Below, in pieces: positions 19,075 through 28,332 of a DNA stretch of 64,000 nt. Position 1 is the first letter of the stretch, and the number at the start of each line of letters is the position of its first letter. Source of the stretch: Chloroflexota bacterium (lineage in GTDB: Bacteria; Chloroflexota; Dehalococcoidia; Lucifugimonadales; GCA-2719675). The stretch lies in NCBI GenBank assembly GCA_002719675.1, contig PBID01000003.1, forward strand, positions 229,497 through 293,496. The letters are read 5' to 3'. A program made the translations under genes and the position numbers. The notes under the pieces were generated by a model. The model was given only the letters and a program-made list of their open reading frames with translations, was not told the DNA's origin and searched no databases.

Positions 19075-19510
19075 GATTTATTCCCTGATGATCTGGTGTT
19101 ATTACAGGCATTGTAATAGTACTCTTTGTAGTCATAACAATATTTTTTTCTGTGGTTTTTGAAATTATTTCAATAGTTACAAACCTCCAATTATTTCTTA
19201 CAGAGTTTGTAGCAATTGATGCTTCGTAATCTATCAATTCACCTATTATTAATGGAGATTCTATTACTAACTCTTGTCCCACATGGAGGGTTCCATGGGG
19301 AATTTTTAAATAATCTATAACTATTTGTAATCCGAATGCAGCAATTGCCATGGGTGGAATATATTCGTTCCCATCTAAATCAGATATCATTTCTGAAGAA
19401 TCTTGGGTAGATTCCAGATAATTTTTCACCAAGTTGGAATTGATTTCAATTGATTTTTTACAAAGTAATTGTCCAACAGATAGTTTTGAATAATCTATGA
19501 AGTTTTCCAT
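19067..19510 (-). CDS. MaoC N-terminal-like / HadA-like dehydratase partner
   Basis: YIPPMAIAAFGLQIVIDYLKIPHGTLHVGQELVIESPLIIGELIDYEASI; start overlaps the HadB-like gene. Confidence 0.7.
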   Translation of the reverse strand: MENFIDYSKLSVGQLLCKKSIEINSNLVKNYLESTQDSSEMISDLDGNEYIPPMAIAAFGLQIVIDYLKIPHGTLHVGQELVIESPLIIGELIDYEASIATNSVRNNWRFVTIEIISKTTEKNIVMTTKSTITMPVITPDHQGINHD

Positions 19511-19533
19511 TTTATTATTTATATCAATTTTAG

Positions 19534-21186
19534 TTAGAACCAGTAATTTGGAACGTTATTTTCTTCTTTGGTAATCATTTCTAGAACAGCTGGCTGCCCT
19601 TGATCATTTGCTTTAACTGCTAAATTAATGGCTTCAGAAATTTTATCCGGAGTTTCAATACGTTTGGCGAAGGCACCAAGACCCTCTGCAACTTTTGAAT
19701 AATTTCCAGAAAATCTATTCGACTCCCATTTTTCTGTAGCAACAGGCATATGATCTGAATAGTGAGTCATTACTCCATTATTAAGTATAACCGTTAAGGT
19801 TCCTACTTTGGACCTTGTAGCTGTTTCAATATCCATTCCGGCCATTCCAAAAGAAGCATCTCCCATTACATTGACAACATGTTTTTCAGGAGCTGCCATC
19901 TTTGCTCCGATTGCTAATCCTAATCCATAACCTAGTTGGGTTGATTTTCCCCAACCTATATAACCTCGGGGATTTGTGGCCTGCCAAAACGGAGACAACT
20001 GGTCTCTAGGGTATCCTGAGTCATGAGTGATAATAACATTTGAAGATCCTAAAGTTTTTGCCAATTCGTGAAATACTCTATAGGGACTCATAGGTAATTC
20101 ATTTGAAGTAAAATGAGGTAACCATTCGGCAATAAATTCATCTTTAAGCTTTCTAATTTTGTCTATTACATGATTGTTATCTTTTCTACCTTCAGGTCCG
20201 AGTTGTGATTTCACTTCTTCAATCATTTGTTTAATAACTAATTTAGAATCACCTATAGCTCCAAAATCTATTCTATAATCTTTATTTATATCGTCAGTAC
20301 AATTTGTAGATTGTGCGATTGGTACATTTGTTGGCATAGGAGCTTGAAAATTACTTTGAGTGAAACTTGTGCCTAGTCCTAGTATAAAATCAGTATTTTT
20401 CAAGAAATCGTCACACATTTTTGTTCCGGTTCTAGCTGCAGTACCTAATGATAGTGGATGATTTTCAGGGAAAGCACTTTTTCCTGCCAATGTGGTCATA
20501 ACTGGGATATTGGTCAATTCTGAAAATTCAATCAATTCTTTGGTTGCTTCTGCATATAAAATGCCTTGTCCGGCATTAATTACAGGATTTTTTGATTTTA
20601 TCAGAGCTTTAATTATATCTTTAATTGCATCAGGATCTGCACTAGAAAGGTGAGTTGATACCGGGGTGTATTTTGTTGAACCATTAAATTCTTGTAGTGC
20701 GACGTCTTGAGGAATTTCAAGCAAAACGGGTCCTGGCCTGCCATTTTTTAGCAAAGAAAAAGCTTTACCCATTAATTCAGGAATTCGTTCTACCATATTG
20801 ATATTTGCAGACCATTTTGTGATTCCCTTGAAATGTTCTACAGAATCAAATTCAGGAGATCTTTGAGTTTTAGTTCTTTCATGGCCTCCTGGAAGTAGTA
20901 GAATTGGGACTGCATCTGAAAAAGCTTGAGCTACACCTCCAAAAGCGTTTTCAGCTCCTGGTCCACGTTGCATTATGAAAACACCAATTTTGTTTCCATT
21001 GTTAATTCTGCTAAATCCATCTGCCATATTGACCCCAGCTCGTTCTTGTCTAGGAATTATGGGCTTGATATTTATTTTGGCAGCTTCATCAATTAATGAG
21101 TGATAAGGATATGCTCCTATCCAGTCTACATTTTCTTGTTTAAGTATTTGTGCGATTAATGCATCACCAATCATTTGAATCTCCAT
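19534..21186 (-). CDS. Thiamine pyrophosphate-requiring enzyme, acetolactate synthase-like
   Basis: VNMADGFSRINNGNKIGVFIMQRGPGAENAFGGVAQAFSDAVPILLLPGG...GWGKSTQLGYGLGLAIGAKMAAPEKHVVNVMGDASFGM (GDx TPP motif). Confidence 0.88.
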   Translation of the reverse strand: MEIQMIGDALIAQILKQENVDWIGAYPYHSLIDEAAKINIKPIIPRQERAGVNMADGFSRINNGNKIGVFIMQRGPGAENAFGGVAQAFSDAVPILLLPGGHERTKTQRSPEFDSVEHFKGITKWSANINMVERIPELMGKAFSLLKNGRPGPVLLEIPQDVALQEFNGSTKYTPVSTHLSSADPDAIKDIIKALIKSKNPVINAGQGILYAEATKELIEFSELTNIPVMTTLAGKSAFPENHPLSLGTAARTGTKMCDDFLKNTDFILGLGTSFTQSNFQAPMPTNVPIAQSTNCTDDINKDYRIDFGAIGDSKLVIKQMIEEVKSQLGPEGRKDNNHVIDKIRKLKDEFIAEWLPHFTSNELPMSPYRVFHELAKTLGSSNVIITHDSGYPRDQLSPFWQATNPRGYIGWGKSTQLGYGLGLAIGAKMAAPEKHVVNVMGDASFGMAGMDIETATRSKVGTLTVILNNGVMTHYSDHMPVATEKWESNRFSGNYSKVAEGLGAFAKRIETPDKISEAINLAVKANDQGQPAVLEMITKEENNVPNYWF

Positions 21187-21374
21187 TTATTTTTTGAAAT
21201 ATTTGTTTTTATTATGATTGATTTTTTGAATTAATAAATGTTTTTTATGTTGATACACACGATAAATTGATTAAATTAAGTTTCTTAGTTAAAAAAAATC
21301 AATTTTCATAAGTCATTTATAGATATAATTCTTAGGATTAATTAATTTTTCAAGGTGTAATTTATTGAAAATTA

Positions 21375-22238
21375 TTGTTAATTTTTAAGTTTCAGTATAG
21401 ATTTTTTGAGATGAGGAAAGTCATGTTAGATTTAGTTGGTAAAAGTGGCAAAGATGTTCTTGAGGTTGCGAAAGAGGTCGCCCTAGAGGCCGGAGATTTG
21501 TTAATGCGAAGATTTCGTTCTGTTTTAGAGATTAACTATAAAGGAAGAGGAAATATTGTTACAGATGTTGATAAAGAAGCTCAAGATTTAATCCAAAGAT
21601 CTTTGTTTGCGGAATTTCCAGAAATACGTTTTGTAGGAGAAGAATCTGAGAATCCCAATATTTCAAACGGACTTTGCTGGATAGTTGATCCTATAGATGG
21701 GACTAGGAACTTTGCTTCAGGAATTCCTATTTTTTCAATTGTTATTGGATTAATTTCTGATTCTAATACAATTGTTGGTGTTAATTATGATCCGATAAGA
21801 AATGATATGTTTGAAGCAAAATTAGGTTCAGGGACTCGTTTGAACGGAAAATTGATGCAAGTTTCTGCTCAAACCAAAATTTCTGAATGTATTATTGGAA
21901 TGGATATGAGCTACAGCAACCAAGGAGGCGCAAACTCATTGGATGTTGTGAAGTCTATATGGCCAGGAATGCAGACATTGAGAATTATGGGGTCCTCTGC
22001 CTTGGGATTGTCTTATGTTTCTTCTGGAATGATTGATTTATATTTTAATCACCAGCTTTCTGCCTGGGATCAGGTAGCAGGAATTTTGCTAGTTAATGAG
22101 GCAGGAGGTTATGTTATAGATCGTAACAATCAACAGGCACAGGTAAAGTCTGACGGTATAATAGCTTCTAATAGAGAGTTGTTATCAGAATTTATTGAGT
22201 TAACAAAAGGTATGAATTGGCGCAAACAAAGTAAGTAA
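21375..22238 (+). CDS. Inositol monophosphatase family protein
   Basis: FVGEESENPNISNGLCWIVDPIDGTRNFASGIPIFSIVIGL...SAWDQVAGILLVNEAGG. Start more likely at ATG around 21411-21423. Confidence 0.92.
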   Translation: MLIFKFQYRFFEMRKVMLDLVGKSGKDVLEVAKEVALEAGDLLMRRFRSVLEINYKGRGNIVTDVDKEAQDLIQRSLFAEFPEIRFVGEESENPNISNGLCWIVDPIDGTRNFASGIPIFSIVIGLISDSNTIVGVNYDPIRNDMFEAKLGSGTRLNGKLMQVSAQTKISECIIGMDMSYSNQGGANSLDVVKSIWPGMQTLRIMGSSALGLSYVSSGMIDLYFNHQLSAWDQVAGILLVNEAGGYVIDRNNQQAQVKSDGIIASNRELLSEFIELTKGMNWRKQSK

Positions 22239-22246
22239 AGTTACTT

Positions 22247-22339
22247 TTACCAATCTTTTCTTCTTTTTCCACAATTATCGCAGAATACATCTCTAGTGGG
22301 TGGGTTTGTGTGGTTACAGTGTTCACAATTCCAAGACAT
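22247..22339 (-). CDS. 30-aa zinc-finger microprotein (RanBP2-like/zinc ribbon), absent from ORF track
   Basis: MSWNCEHCNHTNPPTRDVFCDNCGKRRKDW*; two CxxC pairs and an AGAGG Shine-Dalgarno about 8 nt upstream of the ATG. Confidence 0.7.
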   Translation of the reverse strand: MSWNCEHCNHTNPPTRDVFCDNCGKRRKDW

Positions 22340-22468
22340 TATTCAATCCTCTTTGTTTTTTCAACAGGTTAACTTAGAGTTCATTTTGAGTCAATATCCT
22401 TAAAGTCTTTTAATTCGTTATATATAATACATATCCAATTGTAACGAATACACAGGAGTAAGATTTTT

Positions 22469-23119
22469 ATGAAAATAGGATTTATTGGAGGAACAGGTTC
22501 TGAAGGGATAGGCTTAGTAAGTAGATTTGCAATAAGAAATATGGAAGTTGGAATTGGGTCTCGAAATATTGAAAAAAGTTTTAATGCTGCAAAGGAAATT
22601 TCTGAAAACATTTCTAGCTCGGGGAAAATTTTTTCCGGATTAAATTCTGAAGTTGCTAGTGAGTCTGATATTGTTTTTGTGTGTGTACCTTATGGTGCTC
22701 AAAAAAATATAATGAAGGATTTAGTACAATTTTTAGTTGGTAAAATTGTAGTAACAGTTGTGGTACCAGTTGTGTTTAAAAAAGGAATGATAGAAGTTTC
22801 TAAAACACAAAGTAGTTCTGCTGCAATTGAATTACAAGATCTATTGATAGAATCAAGGGTGGTTTCAGCTTTTCAAACAATTAGTGCTAGAGATTTGAAA
22901 GCAATTAACAATCCTATTAATTCTGATGTTGTTGTTTGCTCAGATGATAAATCGGCTTTAAATGTTGTGATGGACTTAGCTGAAAATATTGATGGTATCA
23001 GGGCGATTAATGGAGGGAAATTATCAAATTCTGTCTATGTTGAAAATATTACACCCTTATTACTTAACATCAATATGATTTACAAAAAACACACTGCAAT
23101 AAGGATCACAGGAGTTTAA
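22469..23119 (+). CDS. npdG: NADPH-dependent F420 reductase
   Basis: KIGFIGGTGSEGIGLVSRFAIRNMEVGIGSRNIEKS; family-typical N-terminal NADP motif. Confidence 0.88.
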   Translation: MKIGFIGGTGSEGIGLVSRFAIRNMEVGIGSRNIEKSFNAAKEISENISSSGKIFSGLNSEVASESDIVFVCVPYGAQKNIMKDLVQFLVGKIVVTVVVPVVFKKGMIEVSKTQSSSAAIELQDLLIESRVVSAFQTISARDLKAINNPINSDVVVCSDDKSALNVVMDLAENIDGIRAINGGKLSNSVYVENITPLLLNINMIYKKHTAIRITGV

Positions 23120-24241
23120 TTGATTTTTTGCAATAAAATGTCTGTTTTAGCTAGGTATAACTTTTTGCTACTTTATTTGATGTTTTTTTTGTTTGTAACT
23201 TCTAGTTGCTTTTTTGTTGATGATGATAGAGATTCGCAAAATTTTGTCTCTAAATCTTCTGGGCATAAGAATTTTTTCCCTGAGAAACTGGTTATTTTCA
23301 ACTCATTTAATTCTGAAATTCCAATAGAAAAAATCAAGATATTTTATTCAATTTCTGGTTCTGAAGTTACTAATTACGGATACCCAGTTTTCACCCCTTC
23401 TACAGAGGTTGCAACGGAATATATTATCAATACATCGGGGAATGATTTTTTGCCTGCAGGAGTGGTGATAGATTATTATTACGAGATTACTGACATAGAA
23501 AATAATGTTATTGTTTCACAATCAAATGAACTGGAATATTTAGACGATGATTTTGACTGGAAAAGAGTTACCGGTAAAGGTTTGGAGATTGTCCATCATG
23601 GTTTGTCTCAGGATCAAGCAATTAATTTACATGATAAGGTGTCAAAAAGAATTTCTCCAATTAAGAAAACGTTTTTGGATGACCAAAATTCATTTGATAT
23701 TAAAGGAGTTCTCTTTGATAGTCGTAAAGAATCTAGTAAAGCATTTCAGTATTTAAGTGATAGCGCAACAAAAAATCATCTTTTTGGCGGATTTGCTTAC
23801 CCTGATTATGATCTTTTTTTGGTTAGCGGTTATAACCCAGATGTGATAGTTCATGAAATTACTCACTTAATTATAGGAGAAGCAATGGGTAGTAGGAGGG
23901 CAGTATTGCCTAAGTGGTTAAATGAAGGTTTAGCAATGTATTATCAGAATAATGGAAATAGTTGGAGTAAGGAGTCTAAGAATTTTGTCAAAAGAGCTAA
24001 AATCATGACTTTAAATAAAATGAATTCTTTACCAGGTAAAGCCTCTGATGTTGGTTTGTTTTATAGAAAATCTGAAAGTGTTGTAGGATATCTTATATCG
24101 AAATATGGAATTGAAAAGATAGGAGTTTTGATAAAATATTTGAAGACTCAGGGAGATTTCGACTCAAATTTTTATAAGACATATGGAATTACTATTGATG
24201 AATTGGAAAAAAACTGGTCAGAGTTAATTTTACTTGAATAG
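23120..24241 (+). CDS. Secreted/lipoprotein peptidase MA-like metalloprotease
   Basis: N-terminal hydrophobic segment with VTSSC lipobox-like site; VIVHEITHLIIGEA...LPKWLNEGLAMYYQ (HExxH...E). Confidence 0.8.
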   Translation: MIFCNKMSVLARYNFLLLYLMFFLFVTSSCFFVDDDRDSQNFVSKSSGHKNFFPEKLVIFNSFNSEIPIEKIKIFYSISGSEVTNYGYPVFTPSTEVATEYIINTSGNDFLPAGVVIDYYYEITDIENNVIVSQSNELEYLDDDFDWKRVTGKGLEIVHHGLSQDQAINLHDKVSKRISPIKKTFLDDQNSFDIKGVLFDSRKESSKAFQYLSDSATKNHLFGGFAYPDYDLFLVSGYNPDVIVHEITHLIIGEAMGSRRAVLPKWLNEGLAMYYQNNGNSWSKESKNFVKRAKIMTLNKMNSLPGKASDVGLFYRKSESVVGYLISKYGIEKIGVLIKYLKTQGDFDSNFYKTYGITIDELEKNWSELILLE

Positions 24242-24261
24242 ATTCTATTTTTGAGAGTTAG

Positions 24262-25122
24262 TTATATATCAATTGCCATTAATTCGTTTGATAAAATAAC
24301 TTCCCCGTCGTAAACTTTTTTGATGTCTTCTATAGCTTTTTTGTTTTCTGAATCTTTGGATAGATTTGGGCCAACGTGCACCAATGCTAACTTTTTTACG
24401 TTAGCAGCTTGAGCTAGTTTAGCTGCATCTAATGTTCCACATTGACCTCGGGCTTCATTATTTTTTTCTATTTCAGTTTGTTCATCCCAACACATACAGA
24501 ACATGATATCGGCATTTTTTGCTAGATTTTCTACGGATTCACACGGTTCTGTATCTCCAGTAAATACCATACTTCCGTCGGGGCCATCTATTCTATAAGC
24601 TAATGAGTCTAAATATGGTTGTGCGTGTACTGCTGTTGCAGCTGTGACCTTCCAGTTTTTTGTTGAGAATATTTCTCCTTCTCCTATATTTTTAGCTATA
24701 AATTTTGGACCTTTTCTTGGTAATTTACCACCTCTATTTACATAGACTTGTTTGCTACCTGAAAAATTCATTCTTGCTATCAAATCATGCTTAAATAAAC
24801 CGTCTTTTCCAATAATACCTTCGGTAAATTCTTCTGTTAATTTTGGTCCGAATATTTGTAAAACATTTTCTTTTCCTATGCTTTGGTCCCATCGAGTAAG
24901 AAGAAAACAAGGGAAGTCTACATCATGGTCAAAATGATGATGTGTAAAGAATACATAGTCAATTTTTGTTGGCCATAATCCTGCTTTAACTAATTTATAT
25001 GTTGCTGCTGGACCACAATCAACCATTATTTGATCACTTCCAATTTCTATAACAAAGGAAGAGCCAAATCTTGTAGGCGTTGGAGTAGGAGTACCCGCAC
25101 CAAGAATATGTATTCGTGTCAT
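24262..25122 (-). CDS. Metallo-beta-lactamase fold hydrolase (RNase Z-like)
   Basis: ILGAGTPTPTPTRFGSSFVIEIGSDQIMVDCGPAATYKL...FFTHHHFDHDVDFP...MVFTGDTEP. Confidence 0.88.
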   Translation of the reverse strand: MTRIHILGAGTPTPTPTRFGSSFVIEIGSDQIMVDCGPAATYKLVKAGLWPTKIDYVFFTHHHFDHDVDFPCFLLTRWDQSIGKENVLQIFGPKLTEEFTEGIIGKDGLFKHDLIARMNFSGSKQVYVNRGGKLPRKGPKFIAKNIGEGEIFSTKNWKVTAATAVHAQPYLDSLAYRIDGPDGSMVFTGDTEPCESVENLAKNADIMFCMCWDEQTEIEKNNEARGQCGTLDAAKLAQAANVKKLALVHVGPNLSKDSENKKAIEDIKKVYDGEVILSNELMAIDI

Positions 25123-25160
25123 AAGTTTTTACTCCCAAAGAGGTTTATATTTTTAAAATA

Positions 25161-25748
25161 TTAACTGAAGCGTTGTTCTTGCCAAGGGTCACCATGCATA
25201 TGATAGCCTCTACTTTCCCAGAATCCAGGTTTATTGTCATTAATTAATTCGATTTCTTTAATCCATTTTGCGCTTTTCCATCCATATCTTTTTGGAACTA
25301 CCAGACGCAAGGGACCTCCGTGGTCTTTGTGAAGGGGTTTATTATCATGCATATATGCTAGAATTACGTCATCATCCAACAGACATTTTGTAGAAAGATT
25401 TGTAGTGTAATCTCCAAAGCAATGAATTAACGCAAAATGTGCTTTAGGAAGTGGATTTGCTATTTTTAACAAATCATTTAGCGCAACACCTTCCCAGATG
25501 TTTTTCATTCGACTCCATTTTGTGACGCAATGAAATTCAGAAGTGACTTTGGATTTTGGAAGTTGTACGAATTGATCCCAATTAAGTTTGATTTTGTTTT
25601 TCACTAATCCAGATATTGTGAAGCTCCATTGACTTAATTCAATGTGCGGAGTTTCCCCAAAAGTGAGTACAGGGAATTTTTCAGTTACAATTTGACCTGG
25701 AGGATGATTTGTATTTTGTTTTTTTATGTTAATAAGTTTTTTAAACAT
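25161..25748 (-). CDS. Sulfite oxidase-like molybdopterin-dependent oxidoreductase
   Basis: VTSEFHCVTKWSRMKNIWEGVALNDLL...HKDHGGPLRLVVPKRYGWKSAKWIKEIEL. Confidence 0.88.
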   Translation of the reverse strand: MFKKLINIKKQNTNHPPGQIVTEKFPVLTFGETPHIELSQWSFTISGLVKNKIKLNWDQFVQLPKSKVTSEFHCVTKWSRMKNIWEGVALNDLLKIANPLPKAHFALIHCFGDYTTNLSTKCLLDDDVILAYMHDNKPLHKDHGGPLRLVVPKRYGWKSAKWIKEIELINDNKPGFWESRGYHMHGDPWQEQRFS

Positions 25749-25750
25749 AA

Positions 25751-26980
25751 TTAACTACTTGTAGGATTGATTTTAGATTTTTTATTTTTTAATTCTTCCA
25801 AAAAATCAGAATAACTCGATATTTGTGAAATTTCTTTAACAAAATCACCTGTTGTCGGAACTAGAGATCTAAATTCTCTAAGTTGTTCTCCTATAGGACT
25901 TACAGAGCCTGCGCTTTCAGCATATATTCCATAAAGTGCAAAATATGCCTGATTAATTTTTCTTAAATTGTAACCTGCTAAAGATAGTTCCCACCATCGT
26001 TTTTTCATATATTTTTCTGCTTCTTCAATATTATTATTTTTTAACATTTTTTCAACTTCTATTCTTGTTTCTCTCATATGTTTTGTGAATTGAGGATATT
26101 TCTTTGCAGTACTAGGATTTGATTTAACAGAGGTGTCAGATTTTATATTTAGATTAATGTAAGTTTGCAAACCTAATTCTCTGCCCGCAATGTCTGCTGC
26201 TGTTTCATTTAGTGTTCTCATTTCGTTTGATTTGAAAATGTTTTGACCAAATGGCCTGAAGAACCAATATAAATGTAACCATTCATGTGCCGTTGTAGAG
26301 AATATTTCCAGAGAATTATATTCATTTGAGATTAATGTTGGATATGTACTTAAGCCAGATAAGTTTGATATATAAGCTGATTTATTATTTTTTTGCAATA
26401 TTTCATTTTCTATAGAATTTTTTTTTGCATTTAATAAATCAGGAGATAAAAAAACAGATTTTTCAATCTGAATTTTGTCTCTTGGGGAAATTACTAATAT
26501 TAATGGAGGAGGTTCTAGGCTTATATCAACAGGCGGAAATATTGTATTTAATTTTGTTTTTATACCATTCAGTTTGATAGTTTTTGTCATAGCTCTTTCA
26601 CAAAGTTCTTCTACGATAGGTTTTAAATTTTGCATTTCATCAATTGTGATTTTTAAATTATTTTTCACAACATTTTTTTGAACTTGTGGTAAATTTTCAA
26701 GTTGCAATTGTTTTTGGTATAGATTTTTTTCTTTCGTAAGGGTCAAATATTTTTGTAATAGGTTTATTGTTTCCGAGGAATCAGTTTTGTCATTTTGAAT
26801 GTATTTTTTTGATATATATATCCATTTTGGGAAAATATTTTTTATTTCCCAGTTTATTAAAGAAAACGAGTGATCCAATGTAATTTTTTCTATTGGGTCT
26901 AATGGTAATTTTGAGGAAGGAATTAAAAAAAGTATTATTACCAAAGAAAACAAAAATATTTTTCGTAATGTTATTCCCAT
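25751..26980 (-). CDS. Membrane-anchored putative zinc metallopeptidase, otherwise uncharacterised
   Basis: N-terminal signal/TM LFSLVIILFLIPSS; TTAHEWLHLYWFFRPFG...LNETAADIAGRELG (HExxH plus downstream glutamate). Confidence 0.6.
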   Translation of the reverse strand: MGITLRKIFLFSLVIILFLIPSSKLPLDPIEKITLDHSFSLINWEIKNIFPKWIYISKKYIQNDKTDSSETINLLQKYLTLTKEKNLYQKQLQLENLPQVQKNVVKNNLKITIDEMQNLKPIVEELCERAMTKTIKLNGIKTKLNTIFPPVDISLEPPPLILVISPRDKIQIEKSVFLSPDLLNAKKNSIENEILQKNNKSAYISNLSGLSTYPTLISNEYNSLEIFSTTAHEWLHLYWFFRPFGQNIFKSNEMRTLNETAADIAGRELGLQTYINLNIKSDTSVKSNPSTAKKYPQFTKHMRETRIEVEKMLKNNNIEEAEKYMKKRWWELSLAGYNLRKINQAYFALYGIYAESAGSVSPIGEQLREFRSLVPTTGDFVKEISQISSYSDFLEELKNKKSKINPTSS

Positions 26981-27052
26981 TGTTTTGACATTACTCGTCT
27001 AGTGAAGTAAGTAGATGATGAAGTTTTTAGGTTTGAATTAAATTTTTAAATT

Positions 27053-28186
27053 CTACCATTGCACAAACATTGGCATTACTACATGTATATAATTTTCTTG
27101 CCCAAGAGGTTTGATTACACCAGGACTTGAAGGACTAGTTGTTTCTATAACAACTTTTTCTTCTTTAATAACGGAGAGTACATCAGTAAGATATTTACTG
27201 TTAAATGCAATCTTTGAATCTTCTCCTTCAACTTTTGCTTCTATTTGACTTTCGTTTTCACCCACTTCTTCTGACCTAGAAAGAATTGATAGTTTTTCAG
27301 GGTTTTCATTTCCGGGTGAATTAATATGTAGCCTCAATATACCGCTTCCATCTCTTGCAAATACCGATGCAGTTTTCGCAGCTCTCTGAAATTCTTCAAC
27401 AGGAACTTCGGTTCTTGTTTGAAATGATTCTGGGATCAACTGGGAATAATTTGGAAATGTTCCTTGAACTAATTGAGTGACTATTTCTACATTAGAAAGT
27501 TTAAACATTGCTTGATTTTTTGAGGGAGTTACAGAGAAAGTAATTGGTTCATCTTGGTCAACTATAATTCTATTGATTTCTTGAAGAGATCTTGAAGGCA
27601 AAATAAAATCATATTTTTCAGATATTTTTTCTAGTAGTTTTCCCTTGAATACAGCTAACCGAAATCCATCAGCACCAGCAAGAGTGAAATTATCTCCGTC
27701 TAGTTCCATTTTAATTCCAGTTAAAACAGGCCTGGATTCGTCTGTAGCTGCAGCCACAGATACCCGGGTAATAGCATCTTGAAAAACTTTACTATCAATA
27801 GTAGCTACTACATCAGCGTTGACAGTTGGTATGGGAGGAAAATCATCAGGATTTGTTCCATTAACTTGAGAGTTAAATTTATCGCAGTTGATTTCGATTC
27901 CAGTAGAATTATTAGAATTTGAAATACTTATTTGTTCAGAAGGCAAAGAACTAACCAGTTCGGATAATAATTTTGCAGGAACAGCAACTGATCCTCCGTC
28001 TTCAATTTGTGCACCTACCCAAGTACTTATTGCAATTTCTAGATTTGTAGTAACTAGTTTAATTTTTCCATTATCAGTAGTAATTAACACGTTTTGTGTG
28101 ACAGGCAGAGTTGTACGAGCTGGCACAGCTCTACTAACAATACTAAGACCTTTATTTAAATTTTCTTGAAGGCATAATAGTCTCAT
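27053..28186 (-). CDS. dnaN: DNA polymerase III beta subunit (sliding clamp)
   Basis: MRLLCLQENLNKGLSIVSRAVPARTTLPVTQNVLI...TGIKMELDGDNFTLAGADGFRLAV...YIHVVMPMFVQW. Confidence 0.96.
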   Translation of the reverse strand: MRLLCLQENLNKGLSIVSRAVPARTTLPVTQNVLITTDNGKIKLVTTNLEIAISTWVGAQIEDGGSVAVPAKLLSELVSSLPSEQISISNSNNSTGIEINCDKFNSQVNGTNPDDFPPIPTVNADVVATIDSKVFQDAITRVSVAAATDESRPVLTGIKMELDGDNFTLAGADGFRLAVFKGKLLEKISEKYDFILPSRSLQEINRIIVDQDEPITFSVTPSKNQAMFKLSNVEIVTQLVQGTFPNYSQLIPESFQTRTEVPVEEFQRAAKTASVFARDGSGILRLHINSPGNENPEKLSILSRSEEVGENESQIEAKVEGEDSKIAFNSKYLTDVLSVIKEEKVVIETTSPSSPGVIKPLGQENYIHVVMPMFVQW

Positions 28187-28332
28187 GAAAAAACCCTTTC
28201 AATATGTCTAAGGTAGTATAATTTGGTGCAGAAATGTCGTCAATAGTTAATGAGCGATGGTAAATCCACTAAACTGACAAGTTTTCATTTAGAAATGTTT
28301 GTTTCAATCTAATTACAATTATATATGATTTT

